Positions 1-7,325 of a DNA stretch of 12,987 bases are shown in pieces (position 1 is the first letter of the stretch; the number at the start of each line of letters is the position of its first letter). The DNA lies in contig PLYB01000198.1 of assembly GCA_003151655.1 (NCBI GenBank), forward strand, positions 1-12,987, written 5' to 3'. Below the pieces are notes generated by a model. That model ran no database searches and was not told the origin of the DNA. It worked only from the letters and a program-made list of their open reading frames with translations. The translations under genes were made by a program, and so were the position numbers. Origin of the DNA: Gallionellaceae bacterium (GTDB lineage: Bacteria > Pseudomonadota > Gammaproteobacteria > Burkholderiales > Gallionellaceae).

Positions 1-2901
1 AAATCCTTCCAGCAACTGTGCTAACGCAATACGGGCGATCTCGGAATATGCCTCGTTGTATGCCAACAGAGATAATCCGTTGATATGCTCCTTTCCCGCG
101 CGCAGCATGGGCAATGCGTAAGCAAGCAACACTTCCGCTACCAACGCCGGACGCGCCTGAATCAGTTCGGTAAACCAAGCGCAATCTTTCCCATCATCAT
201 GGATAAAACGAAAAGCCAGCAGTCGTGATAGCACGGCATCATTGAGTTGCAACGCGCTGGTCGGGTTAGATTGATACAACTCATTCATACCTGCTAGGCA
301 GGTTGGGCAGATATAGTGCTCCTGTCCTTTTAGTACAAGCTCAACGATTTCGCTAACAGTTGGCAGATCCTTACGGTCGAGGGCATGACGGAATCCTGCA
401 TAAGCAGCTTCGACTAATTCGCTGTCTCCATCCAAAAAATCCTCAAGGCGTTCACGGGGAGTTTCACCTCTAGCCTCATAAATCAAACCTTCATAAGCTC
501 GCGCTAAATTGTACAAAGTTTGCGGATACGCGCTGCCATCGCGGATGCTAGCCAAGTGCTGACGGTAATAACTTATCCATTCGCTTTTCTGCTTTTGTCG
601 TGCGAGCTTCCATTTCCGTTCTTCAAGAACCAGTTCCTGTTGTCCATTACGGTCACCGATTTGGCAGGTAATATCCGGCTCTAGCTCTAGCCATTGCTGA
701 ATGAATGGATATGCACCCGCCCATGATTCCAGAAATTCTAGTGCAGTTAGTGTCAGGTTTTGCTGTCCTCCATCACGTATCAACATATGAACAGCTTGAC
801 GGAAATAATAGTGGGCTAATTCACTTTGCTGTTCCGTTATGGATTTTTCCAGATACCAACTGCCGATGTCCGCAGGAGGAAAAGAACCATAAAGCCTCCT
901 TGTGTGCCGACTCATGCAATACCAGACATTTTTATGTTCAGCGCACAGAGAAGCAATATGTTCAATCATGGCCTTGAAGCGGTTGGGACGTTTTACAAGC
1001 CACCCTCTAATGTGTTCAACATGCTCCTTCTCAAGCCTGCTATTTTCATGTTCATCGGTGCCGACTCCGAGCCAAGCGTAGAGACGCTCATCGGTAATGA
1101 TGTCACCATGCGCTTCCAGTCCGCGCACCAATAACTCCCCAGTCAAGTCGTTGAGACGGTGCTCATATGGCGCTTGTTTGAGAACGGCATGTTTTTGTAC
1201 TAATTTATCCAGCAGAACAGTTAAATCATCAACCGGAATCTCGTAATCCCGGAAATTGAAATACATGCCAATTCGGTTACGACCCTTAGGCGGAAAAAGG
1301 TAATCCAATATCTGTGCAGGCGAAATAATATGCGGATAAAGCTCGCGCAGAAGAACTCCGATCATAAAATCGTTTTGATCTTCAACTTTTCCATCACGAA
1401 CATCTTCTGCAAGTTTCAATAGAATTGAACTGCTACTCGGCACGACATGCATTAACGCCAGCACTGCTTTCTTGTGGATTGTCGGCGGATGGCTAACATC
1501 CCTTACCGTGGCCTCCAGTGGAGCAGCTAACGCGGGTAATGGGTCACCATAGCGAATGGCGTCCAGCACGCAATCCAGCAGCGCCTGATCGGCTTCGGCG
1601 CGCGAAGGCGACGAAAAAATTTCCCTGAAAGCTGGTTCCATATCCGCCGTGCCCAGCGCGCCAAAAGGTGGGGATGTCCAATCCTGCGAGCGGAACCAGG
1701 GGTAGCGCTGCGCTTCGTTTTTCAATGCGTTCAGCACCAACCGTTTGTCATCTACAACGAAATTGCGCACGTCACCATAGAGCACTACGCCCAAGGAATC
1801 GCGCTCGATCAGGATGGGACGCCCGGTACGACAATGAACAGACAGCCATGCGGCAAGGCCGCGCAGGTCGGGCACAACGCCGCCATCTTCACCCGTCATT
1901 AACGCAAGTATGCGACCGAACGGCAGACCGCGATTTTCGACCAGCTCAGCCAAGTAGCGCGCGCCAAGAAATTCGGCGACGCTACGGTGAACAGGGATAC
2001 GTTGTTCTTCGCCATCGCGCTGGAATAGATTGGTTTTCAGCGCCGCAAGCAATGGCAGTCCATGCGATGTCAGCTCCTTCCAGTTGAAGTGTTGACTGTC
2101 GGCTGCATCCTCGTCCAGAGCGAATCCCGCAACCCCGGATAGCAGGTGGATAGCGCATAGGTATCCCGCTGCATCAAGCATCTGATCAGCGGAAAGTGAT
2201 TTATCGCGTTTTGCCTGACGGTGTTCTGGATTCTTCTCGCCAACAAGTTGGCGGCAAGCCATCCCGTATATTTCCACACGGCTTTGCGGCCATTCGTTTC
2301 CTTCCACCGCCTCCACCAGCAAATTCAACGTTTGTGGATTGCGCAGTAGTTCGCCCAGCCTGTGTTCATCAGCCTTGCGGACGAATTCAGCGGGGTCTGG
2401 TACGCTTGTTTTATGACGGAGGATTTCGACAATGTCATTGTCGGTCAAAGGATCGAGGTGCAGCGCTACAACCACGCCGTCTGGCGACACGCGCATCAGG
2501 GCTGCGCTATCGCTCTCGCCCAACCAATCCGCTTCGCGGCAAGAAAGGCGGAAGCGTGGGAGCTTAAGCCTTTCAAGATGCTTCCGTATGTAATCGAGCG
2601 GTGTCCTGCCGTCTCCCCCGTCTGCGCGCATCTCGTCCAGTGCGTCAATGAACAGGATTTTATCTTGATGCTCTGCTTTTGGCTCAAACGTGGCAAAATC
2701 ACGCGCTTTGATATATTCGCCACCGGACTCAACCGCTTCCAGTTTGAATGCCTCGGTCTTGCCAGCCCCCGGATCGCCCAGCAGCACATAGGCTGGCAGA
2801 TCGCGATAGCTCTCCAGCGGATGACTTCCCTGCTCATCTGGATTGCCGGACTTGCGCGTACAAGTACGTCGTACAAGGAAAGATTGAGTTGCTTGAGTCA
2901 A
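1..2901 (-). CDS. STAND/NACHT-like P-loop NTPase, large, 3' end off window
   Basis: I read this frame codon by codon from 2901 to base 1 and found no stop, so at least 967 residues are encoded and the C-terminus lies beyond the left edge. No ATG fits the start. I chose TTG at 2901-2899 because it overlaps the stop of the upstream gene as TTGA and has GGAG eight bases before it; TTG at 2907 is the alternative. The P-loop comes very early: Walker A GDPGAGKT at residues 42-49, Walker B ILFIDALDE with D86, D89 and E90, and a sensor-like RLSCRE around residues 119-123. This pattern fits the NACHT/STAND class, whose members sense a ligand and oligomerise. There is no room for an N-terminal effector. 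The rest (about 260-967) reads as soluble, helix-rich sequence, possibly repeats, with one CxxC at 865-868. A defence sensor role is inferred from family and context; the P-loop assignment is solid, the subfamily is not. Confidence 0.85.
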   Translation of the reverse strand, partial: MTQATQSFLVRRTCTRKSGNPDEQGSHPLESYRDLPAYVLLGDPGAGKTEAFKLEAVESGGEYIKARDFATFEPKAEHQDKILFIDALDEMRADGGDGRTPLDYIRKHLERLKLPRFRLSCREADWLGESDSAALMRVSPDGVVVALHLDPLTDNDIVEILRHKTSVPDPAEFVRKADEHRLGELLRNPQTLNLLVEAVEGNEWPQSRVEIYGMACRQLVGEKNPEHRQAKRDKSLSADQMLDAAGYLCAIHLLSGVAGFALDEDAADSQHFNWKELTSHGLPLLAALKTNLFQRDGEEQRIPVHRSVAEFLGARYLAELVENRGLPFGRILALMTGEDGGVVPDLRGLAAWLSVHCRTGRPILIERDSLGVVLYGDVRNFVVDDKRLVLNALKNEAQRYPWFRSQDWTSPPFGALGTADMEPAFREIFSSPSRAEADQALLDCVLDAIRYGDPLPALAAPLEATVRDVSHPPTIHKKAVLALMHVVPSSSSILLKLAEDVRDGKVEDQNDFMIGVLLRELYPHIISPAQILDYLFPPKGRNRIGMYFNFRDYEIPVDDLTVLLDKLVQKHAVLKQAPYEHRLNDLTGELLVRGLEAHGDIITDERLYAWLGVGTDEHENSRLEKEHVEHIRGWLVKRPNRFKAMIEHIASLCAEHKNVWYCMSRHTRRLYGSFPPADIGSWYLEKSITEQQSELAHYYFRQAVHMLIRDGGQQNLTLTALEFLESWAGAYPFIQQWLELEPDITCQIGDRNGQQELVLEERKWKLARQKQKSEWISYYRQHLASIRDGSAYPQTLYNLARAYEGLIYEARGETPRERLEDFLDGDSELVEAAYAGFRHALDRKDLPTVSEIVELVLKGQEHYICPTCLAGMNELYQSNPTSALQLNDAVLSRLLAFRFIHDDGKDCAWFTELIQARPALVAEVLLAYALPMLRAGKEHINGLSLLAYNEAYSEIARIALAQLLEGF

Positions 2902-4154
2902 AGCCAATGCTCCGCCGGGTAGGATAGAAATTCAACAAGCGGGATGCCACCCTCACCGACCAGCAACTTCCTGCACTTGCCGAAGTTTTCCTCGAATACG
3001 TCGAGGCCGACAGCATGGCCAGAAGCAGGCCCGCTTTTCACTTCAATGGCGGTGAGCCGATTGCCACGTTCAATGACAAAATCAACCTCGTGCGGACTAT
3101 CACGCCAATAGTAGAGTTGACTGTCAGGATAGCCCGTGTTGTACAGATGAGCACCAACGGTACTTTCCACCATGCGTCCCCAGTAGCTGCGATCGGCTTT
3201 AGCCTCGGCCTTGGTGTAACCCGATCCGGCTGACATCAGGGAGGTGTTGAGCACGTTCAACTTGGGTACGGAAGCGCGCCGACGGTGTTGCTGCCCGGCA
3301 TATTTCTGTATTCCCATGACCAATCCGGCACTCCCTAGTAAATCCAGATAATGAGCGAGCGTTACCGTGTTTCCTGCATCCTGAAGCTGTCCAAGCATTT
3401 TTGTATAGGACAGAAGTTGCCCGGAGTATTCGCAACCGAGATGGAATAATTGCTTGAGCAGAGCGGGCTTATCGACCCGCGTCATCATCAAAATATCCTT
3501 TTCGATACTCGGTGCAATCAAGCTGTCGCGAACATAATTACGCCAGCGCAACTCGTCGCGGATGCGGGTGGCACTGCCTGGGTAACCTCCAAAATAGATA
3601 TAGTCGTCAAGATCGAAGTCGAAGGCTTCATACATTTCCAGGAACGACCAATGAGTGACTCGAATTAACTCATAGCGTCCGGCCAGGCTCTCACTCATGC
3701 CCTTCTGCATAAGCAGGGGTGACGATCCCAATAGAACGACGTGCAGCTTAAGCCCTTCGGCGCGGTCAGCATCCCAAAGTCCTTTGATAGCTTCTGACCA
3801 GCGGGAGATTTTTTGGATTTCGTCGAGGACTAGAATGTGTCCATCTTCCGATTCACGTGCTGCCGCGCGAGCGCGCTGCCACTGTCTGACCAGCCATGCG
3901 GCATCTCGTGGGCTGGCGTCCTGATCATAGGCGACATCTTCAGCATCCAAAAATCTAGGCATACGAATTTCGTCTGGCTGATCAACGGGGACGAAGTAAT
4001 AATTACTACGGCCGTACTGTGATAGGGCATCACGAACCAAAGTAGTTTTTCCTACCTGACGTGGCCCTGCCACAAAAATCAGAGAACGCGGTGGCTCAGA
4101 AAGCCTGTCAAGAAGGGTGCGAACTTCCTTACGCTGGTAGGTTTTGGTGATCAT
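2898..4154 (-). CDS. AAA ATPase with C-terminal DUF4143 domain
   Basis: This 418-residue protein has the full layout of the AAA_14/DUF4143 family. Walker A is GPRQVGKTT at residues 30-38, Walker B is ILVLDEIQKI with D111 and E112, and a sensor-like LLGSS lies at 141-145. The C-terminal half carries a PD-(D/E)XK-like pattern: E330 in a helix, D358 in EVDFVI, then E371-V-K373. The family is common and poorly understood; members are annotated only as ATP-binding proteins. Length is normal and the end (IPLVEFLSYP) is typical, so the gene looks complete. It starts at ATG 4154, directly against a long palindrome, and I see no Shine-Dalgarno sequence between them. Its TGA overlaps the TTG start of the NTPase, so the two are probably coupled in translation and act together. 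Whether the nuclease-like residues cut DNA or are a fold remnant cannot be told from sequence. Confidence 0.9.
   Translation of the reverse strand: MITKTYQRKEVRTLLDRLSEPPRSLIFVAGPRQVGKTTLVRDALSQYGRSNYYFVPVDQPDEIRMPRFLDAEDVAYDQDASPRDAAWLVRQWQRARAAARESEDGHILVLDEIQKISRWSEAIKGLWDADRAEGLKLHVVLLGSSPLLMQKGMSESLAGRYELIRVTHWSFLEMYEAFDFDLDDYIYFGGYPGSATRIRDELRWRNYVRDSLIAPSIEKDILMMTRVDKPALLKQLFHLGCEYSGQLLSYTKMLGQLQDAGNTVTLAHYLDLLGSAGLVMGIQKYAGQQHRRRASVPKLNVLNTSLMSAGSGYTKAEAKADRSYWGRMVESTVGAHLYNTGYPDSQLYYWRDSPHEVDFVIERGNRLTAIEVKSGPASGHAVGLDVFEENFGKCRKLLVGEGGIPLVEFLSYPAEHWL
2910..2916 (-). promoter_or_regulatory. Ribosome binding site for the TTG-started NTPase
   Basis: The minus strand reads GGCGGAG here, with GGAG eight bases before the TTG at 2901. 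It lies inside the last codons of the upstream ATPase gene. Together with the TTGA stop/start overlap it supports translational coupling and decides between the TTG codons at 2901 and 2907, the latter being only two bases from the GGAG. Confidence 0.5.
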
Positions 4155-4192
4155 AATTACTATTGTGAGTAAATTTGCTCACAATAGTAATT
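4155..4192. promoter_or_regulatory. 38-bp near-perfect palindrome, probable operator
   Basis: The 15-base arms AATTACTATTGTGAG (4155-4169) and CTCACAATAGTAATT (4178-4192) are exact inverted copies. Only one base pair in the eight-base centre, 4170 against 4177, breaks symmetry. The palindrome abuts the ATG of the DUF4143 ATPase gene and covers the place where its ribosome binding site should be, and it overlaps the candidate -10 box. It therefore looks like an operator for a dimeric repressor, perhaps autoregulation, or an RNA hairpin masking the start. It is not followed by a T-run, so it does not look like an intrinsic terminator. The binding protein is unknown. Confidence 0.7.
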
Positions 4193-4212
4193 GGTAATCT
4201 AATAAATTTCAA
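4184..4212 (-). promoter_or_regulatory. Candidate sigma70 promoter of the DUF4143-NTPase unit
   Basis: On the minus strand a -35 box TTGAAA (4207-4212, five of six consensus bases) is followed after exactly 17 bases by TACTAT (4184-4189, four of six). The -10 box sits in the distal arm of the palindrome, so a protein bound there would block polymerase. Transcription would start inside the palindrome and leave a short leader. The remaining bases up to 4314 show no gene, clear terminator or other site that I can recognise. Confidence 0.45.
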
Positions 4213-4314
4213 TAGTGCCAAGTTTAGCGGCCAGAAGTTACCATTTGCAGAATAGCAGGTGGTACACAATAAATCTGGGTTGCGTCTTTTAATCGATGCG
4301 ACATGGTGTGTGGT

Positions 4315-5346
4315 TTAATGGGTCGGCACCTGCCGATTCTCATAACGTAACTGCGTTACTTCATATTGACTCACCTCTTGGACTTGCACCTTAGAATCAT
4401 CAAAGAGCGCAATATTCACACCTTCACTTATTGAGCTTTGAAAAATAACACCGTCATAGCCAGAGTTCTTAATAAATTCGCATAAGTATTGGGTTGGCAA
4501 ATATTCGAGATCGGCAACACGAGGAAGAATTGGTTTTGATAACTCACTTCCCAAATGACACAGGAACTCAAGGTCATATCTCAGGGCAGCCAACTTATCC
4601 TCATCATCAACACCAAACGGAGATATGGTCTTCTTAGGGTTTATTAGGTTTAACAATCTGAGAGATGGTATTACCGTATATCGCGCTACTGAAACCAGGT
4701 CGCCCGGATGAGGGCGCGTTTCGGCTATGGCCGTATCGGAACTAGAGGCCGCATACAAATAGGGAATTCCGACAGGATTTGCTCTACCGTTTTTTGCACG
4801 GTCAGCAGGAGGTCGTCCCATCTGGTTTGCAGGAATAACCAAATTGCTCGACTGAATCCTTGCTCTGTAAATTGTATTGGAAAATCTTGATAAGTCGGCC
4901 TCCAAATATGTATCAAACAACGCTTTCAGCCGATCAAGATCCAATTCATGTTGAAAGAAGAAGCGATTTTTCCAAATGATTTCCTCTCGAAATGATTGCC
5001 ATTTTTCAACGGCTGCACGCTCTTGAACAATTCTAGGAGCATGCGTTTTTCGCACTACCTCACCATCATTGAGAACTTCCCCCAGCAATGACTGTGCTTG
5101 AATTTGAGTTAGTGATGAGAATATCTGCCAATCTTCCTTAAACCATAAGACAAGTAGTTTTGCCTCAGAGCTATCGCTTTCAGAATAAATTGAGGATATT
5201 GATTGAAAGTAGTCCAGCAGCTTGGCAGGCTCAACTACAGTGACTCCCTTCTGTTCGCAAAAATCACAATTGCCAATTTTTGCTGAAAGCTCTGGTATGC
5301 GCCTGTCAAGAAATGAGTCTCCGAAACAATTAGCACAACAATGCAT
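4315..5346 (-). CDS. RES-domain protein with two-CxxC N-terminal region
   Basis: The C-terminal part of this 343-residue protein matches the RES family, named for conserved Arg, Glu and Ser. Here they are R161 or R163 (IYRARI), E209 (AIAETR) and the serines at 304-305 in GYDGVIFQSS, followed by EGVNIALFD. RES toxins consume NAD+ (NADase or NAD+ phosphorylase) and are best known from RES-Xre toxin-antitoxin pairs. No Xre-type antitoxin gene is adjacent. The N-terminus has CANC (C4, C7) and CDFC (C27, C30), a likely zinc-binding knuckle, then a helical stretch to about residue 150 that resembles the HEPN/RES N-terminal type. It starts four bases after the sce7725-family stop, with AAAGGGG seven bases before its ATG, so it is co-translated with that gene. 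Inferred role: the killing arm of a defence module. The RES assignment is good; the activity is inferred. Confidence 0.85.
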   Translation of the reverse strand: MHCCANCFGDSFLDRRIPELSAKIGNCDFCEQKGVTVVEPAKLLDYFQSISSIYSESDSSEAKLLVLWFKEDWQIFSSLTQIQAQSLLGEVLNDGEVVRKTHAPRIVQERAAVEKWQSFREEIIWKNRFFFQHELDLDRLKALFDTYLEADLSRFSNTIYRARIQSSNLVIPANQMGRPPADRAKNGRANPVGIPYLYAASSSDTAIAETRPHPGDLVSVARYTVIPSLRLLNLINPKKTISPFGVDDEDKLAALRYDLEFLCHLGSELSKPILPRVADLEYLPTQYLCEFIKNSGYDGVIFQSSISEGVNIALFDDSKVQVQEVSQYEVTQLRYENRQVPTH

Positions 5347-5350
5347 CCCG

Positions 5351-6298
5351 CTACCCCTTTCCTAGGAGATGTGCCATCAGCTCAATATGGTGTTGCATGG
5401 AAAGTTTCTTTACATACCCCAGACCAGGGAAGTGCTGATCTTTGTATAGTTGTAAGTACTCTTTCACCGCATCTGACTGAAAAATCGGAGAGTCTTTTCG
5501 CTCCACGTCATTTACAAGCTTTGAAAGTGCCTCCAAAAATTTTCCCGCTGGGTCTTTTGGAGTGTCTACTTGGTCAGACAGGTAATGATTAATTGCGATG
5601 GCGTTTTCGGCATCTGGATTTGCAAAAGTTAAGTGTATGGCGATTGCATATGCAGGACCGCCACCATCTTTAAAACCACTACCTACCATTAAGTAATCCC
5701 CAAAAGCATCAAAACCCCTCTCCTGATATGTCAAATAAATGTCGGAGAACGGCTCCGTTGGGGGGTAATGCTTGTTTGCGGTTTGACTTTCAAATCCATC
5801 TTGTATAAGAACTCGCAGAATGCCCTTGAAGTGTCTTTGGTAAAGCGTCCTTTCCGTCCCAACGAAAATATGCTCTGTAAGATTAGGCTTTATTTCAGCG
5901 ATTAGCGCGGAGAGCTTCACCCCCTCTGAGAAACCGTTATGAATAACAGCAGTACGTTTATCTTTGTGATTATTAAAAAAGTCAGATGCAGATTCCAACT
6001 TGTCTTCAGCAGTAAGACTCAATCCGACAGAAAAATTATCGTAGTCATGCAAAACTCCATCGATTATTTCACTCCACAGTGAAGAATTATCTTCTTTTAG
6101 TTCCCCCACTCCCGGATTAGATACAAGAATAAAGCGACATTTGCTTTTGACAAGTTCATCGAGTGCACGATTTAAAGCGGGAAAGTTTCCTTTTACCGGT
6201 TCAATAACTGGGATAAACCCCCAAGTTGCAATTTGGATGGCTTTTTCGCGAAGCATCATCAGCTCAAATTGTTTTCCACGGACAAAGGGATAGTACAT
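5351..6298 (-). CDS. sce7725 family protein
   Basis: This 315-residue protein begins MYYPFVRGKQFELMML and continues to GFIPVIEPVKG, which I recognise as the start of the sce7725 family, named after a Sorangium cellulosum gene and usually found next to sce7726. The opening (tyrosine-proline, lysine, then I-P-V-I-E-P) recalls the phage beta-protein family, so a related fold is possible. Other visible stretches are RFILVSNPGVGE (55-66), VGTERT (146-151) and a glycine-rich GSGFKDGGGPAYAIAIHL (206-223). There is no transmembrane segment, signal peptide or P-loop. A good AGGAG lies five bases before the start. It sits 16 bases after sce7726 and four bases before the RES gene, so the three share one transcript. 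The molecular function is unknown; partner of the sce7726 protein is inferred from gene pairing. Confidence 0.8.
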   Translation of the reverse strand: MYYPFVRGKQFELMMLREKAIQIATWGFIPVIEPVKGNFPALNRALDELVKSKCRFILVSNPGVGELKEDNSSLWSEIIDGVLHDYDNFSVGLSLTAEDKLESASDFFNNHKDKRTAVIHNGFSEGVKLSALIAEIKPNLTEHIFVGTERTLYQRHFKGILRVLIQDGFESQTANKHYPPTEPFSDIYLTYQERGFDAFGDYLMVGSGFKDGGGPAYAIAIHLTFANPDAENAIAINHYLSDQVDTPKDPAGKFLEALSKLVNDVERKDSPIFQSDAVKEYLQLYKDQHFPGLGYVKKLSMQHHIELMAHLLGKG

Positions 6299-6303
6299 GC
6301 GCT

Positions 6304-6308
6304 CTCCT
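6304..6308 (-). promoter_or_regulatory. Ribosome binding site of the sce7725-family gene
   Basis: AGGAG on the minus strand lies five bases before the ATG at 6298, inside the 16-base gap after the sce7726-family stop. It is the clearest ribosome binding site in the window and fixes the start of this gene. Confidence 0.6.
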
Positions 6309-6314
6309 ACTTTT

Positions 6315-7232
6315 CTAATGCTCTATGAAAGTTGAGGCAATATCTCTATGGAGCATATTTTCGAATCTTGCTCGGTCTTCGCGAGATAATCGAATCGACA
6401 ACGATGCAGCTTTTAAGCTATTGGGGACATTGGCGATAAAATCAGCTAACCGCTGAGTATTGCGGCGGTGTTTTAAAGTTTCTACCATGACGTCATGGGC
6501 AGCTTCAGGCGTTAGCCTATTAAAATAACCTTTTGCCTCTCGATAAATTTGGGTGTTTGGCAGATGTGTTAGAGAAATCCCAAAAGTTTGCTTTATTATC
6601 TTCAGATACTCGTGTTGTTGAAGCGAATTAAAGATAACTATCGGATCAACATTGAGTTTGTTACTTTCTGCTTTCCGGTAGCAGCTCTTAGTCTTGAAGT
6701 TGTATCTGCCCTCAGCGAGAACCATGATACCAACCTCTGTGGGTACTCGGCCTGAAACTGCCTTATAGAGTCGCTCCGTCGTGATAACCGTAATTAGATC
6801 GAACATCTTGTGATACGCCAATAACTGCTTATCAAGACGTTCGAAGCTATCCATCTCTGATTTAATTTCGTAGACATGTGACGTTCCATTCAGAATCACT
6901 GCATCAGCCTTGCAGTCATCCACTCTGAGTTCGGTAAGCATAAAGGCAGTATTTAGACTGTGTTTCCCCAACAATATCTTCTCAGCAATGGCATTTTTGT
7001 AGATGTATTCATGTCGGTATTCGTGCACCAACCGGTCGAAAATGGCATCGTAGAAATCTCCGACCGTCATGTTTGAACTGAACTGTTCAAAAAGGCTGTA
7101 CTGACGCGACAATCTTCCTGCGATGGCAGAGTGGCCTGTGTGCGCCAACTCTAGCAGTACGCTTGACGAGAAAAAACGTGACAACACAGGGCCTGCAAGC
7201 TGTCCTGTTATGTCGTTCATTCTATGATTCAT
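6315..7232 (-). CDS. sce7726 family protein, probable PD-(D/E)XK nuclease fold
   Basis: This 305-residue protein matches the sce7726 family, the usual neighbour of sce7725. The middle carries a nuclease-like core: E84 in AIAEKIL, D110 in DDCKADAVIL, E122-I-K124 in HVYEIKSEMD, and then Q136-L-L-A-Y140. The order E ... D ... ExK ... QxxxY is the arrangement of RecB/Cas4-type PD-(D/E)XK nucleases. All key residues are present, so it may be active. No membrane segment or signal peptide is seen. The start at ATG 7232 has only a weak GGA before it; an internal ATG at codon 5 is possible. Unlike most junctions here, it is separated from the upstream gene by 93 bases, which hold a candidate promoter. 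The family name is well supported; the nuclease activity is inference from motifs. Confidence 0.8.
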   Translation of the reverse strand: MNHRMNDITGQLAGPVLSRFFSSSVLLELAHTGHSAIAGRLSRQYSLFEQFSSNMTVGDFYDAIFDRLVHEYRHEYIYKNAIAEKILLGKHSLNTAFMLTELRVDDCKADAVILNGTSHVYEIKSEMDSFERLDKQLLAYHKMFDLITVITTERLYKAVSGRVPTEVGIMVLAEGRYNFKTKSCYRKAESNKLNVDPIVIFNSLQQHEYLKIIKQTFGISLTHLPNTQIYREAKGYFNRLTPEAAHDVMVETLKHRRNTQRLADFIANVPNSLKAASLSIRLSREDRARFENMLHRDIASTFIEH

Positions 7233-7273
7233 AATTCCATTTTTCTGTATGTAATGGTTTGACCACGTTGGTT

Positions 7274-7302
7274 ATGCTATCACACACGCGGGTATCTGTC
7301 GT
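7274..7302 (-). promoter_or_regulatory. Weak candidate promoter for sce7726-sce7725-RES
   Basis: In the 93-base gap after the reverse transcriptase gene, the minus strand has ACGACA (7297-7302), a 17-base spacer and TAGCAT (7274-7279), preceded by TGA as in an extended -10 element. Each box matches four of six consensus bases. It would put the three following genes under separate control from the restriction operon. A short AGGG/CCCT hairpin at the reverse transcriptase stop (7322-7335) is too weak to call a terminator. Confidence 0.25.
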
Positions 7303-7325
7303 AGCCTGCCAGCTTGAACAAAGGG

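Noticed and set aside
1..2897. Several ATG-started reading frames of 60-190 codons on both strands in the left part
   Set aside because: They lie inside the 967-codon open NTPase frame, which shows clear P-loop motifs; the short frames have no recognisable domains and are shadows.
2834..2934. NTPase start further upstream, or fusion with the ATPase
   Set aside because: An in-frame stop occurs at 2934-2932, and the ATPase has a normal, complete end in another frame.
4155..4192. Palindrome as a CRP or LacI binding site
   Set aside because: TGTGA and TCACA are separated by 10 bases, not the 6 of CRP sites. The ATTGTGAG half-sites match the symmetric lac operator but are 8 bases apart instead of 2.
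4155..4192. Palindrome as an intrinsic terminator of the RES gene
   Set aside because: It lies over 120 bases after the RES stop, is AT-rich and has no T-run after it; it also touches the next start codon.
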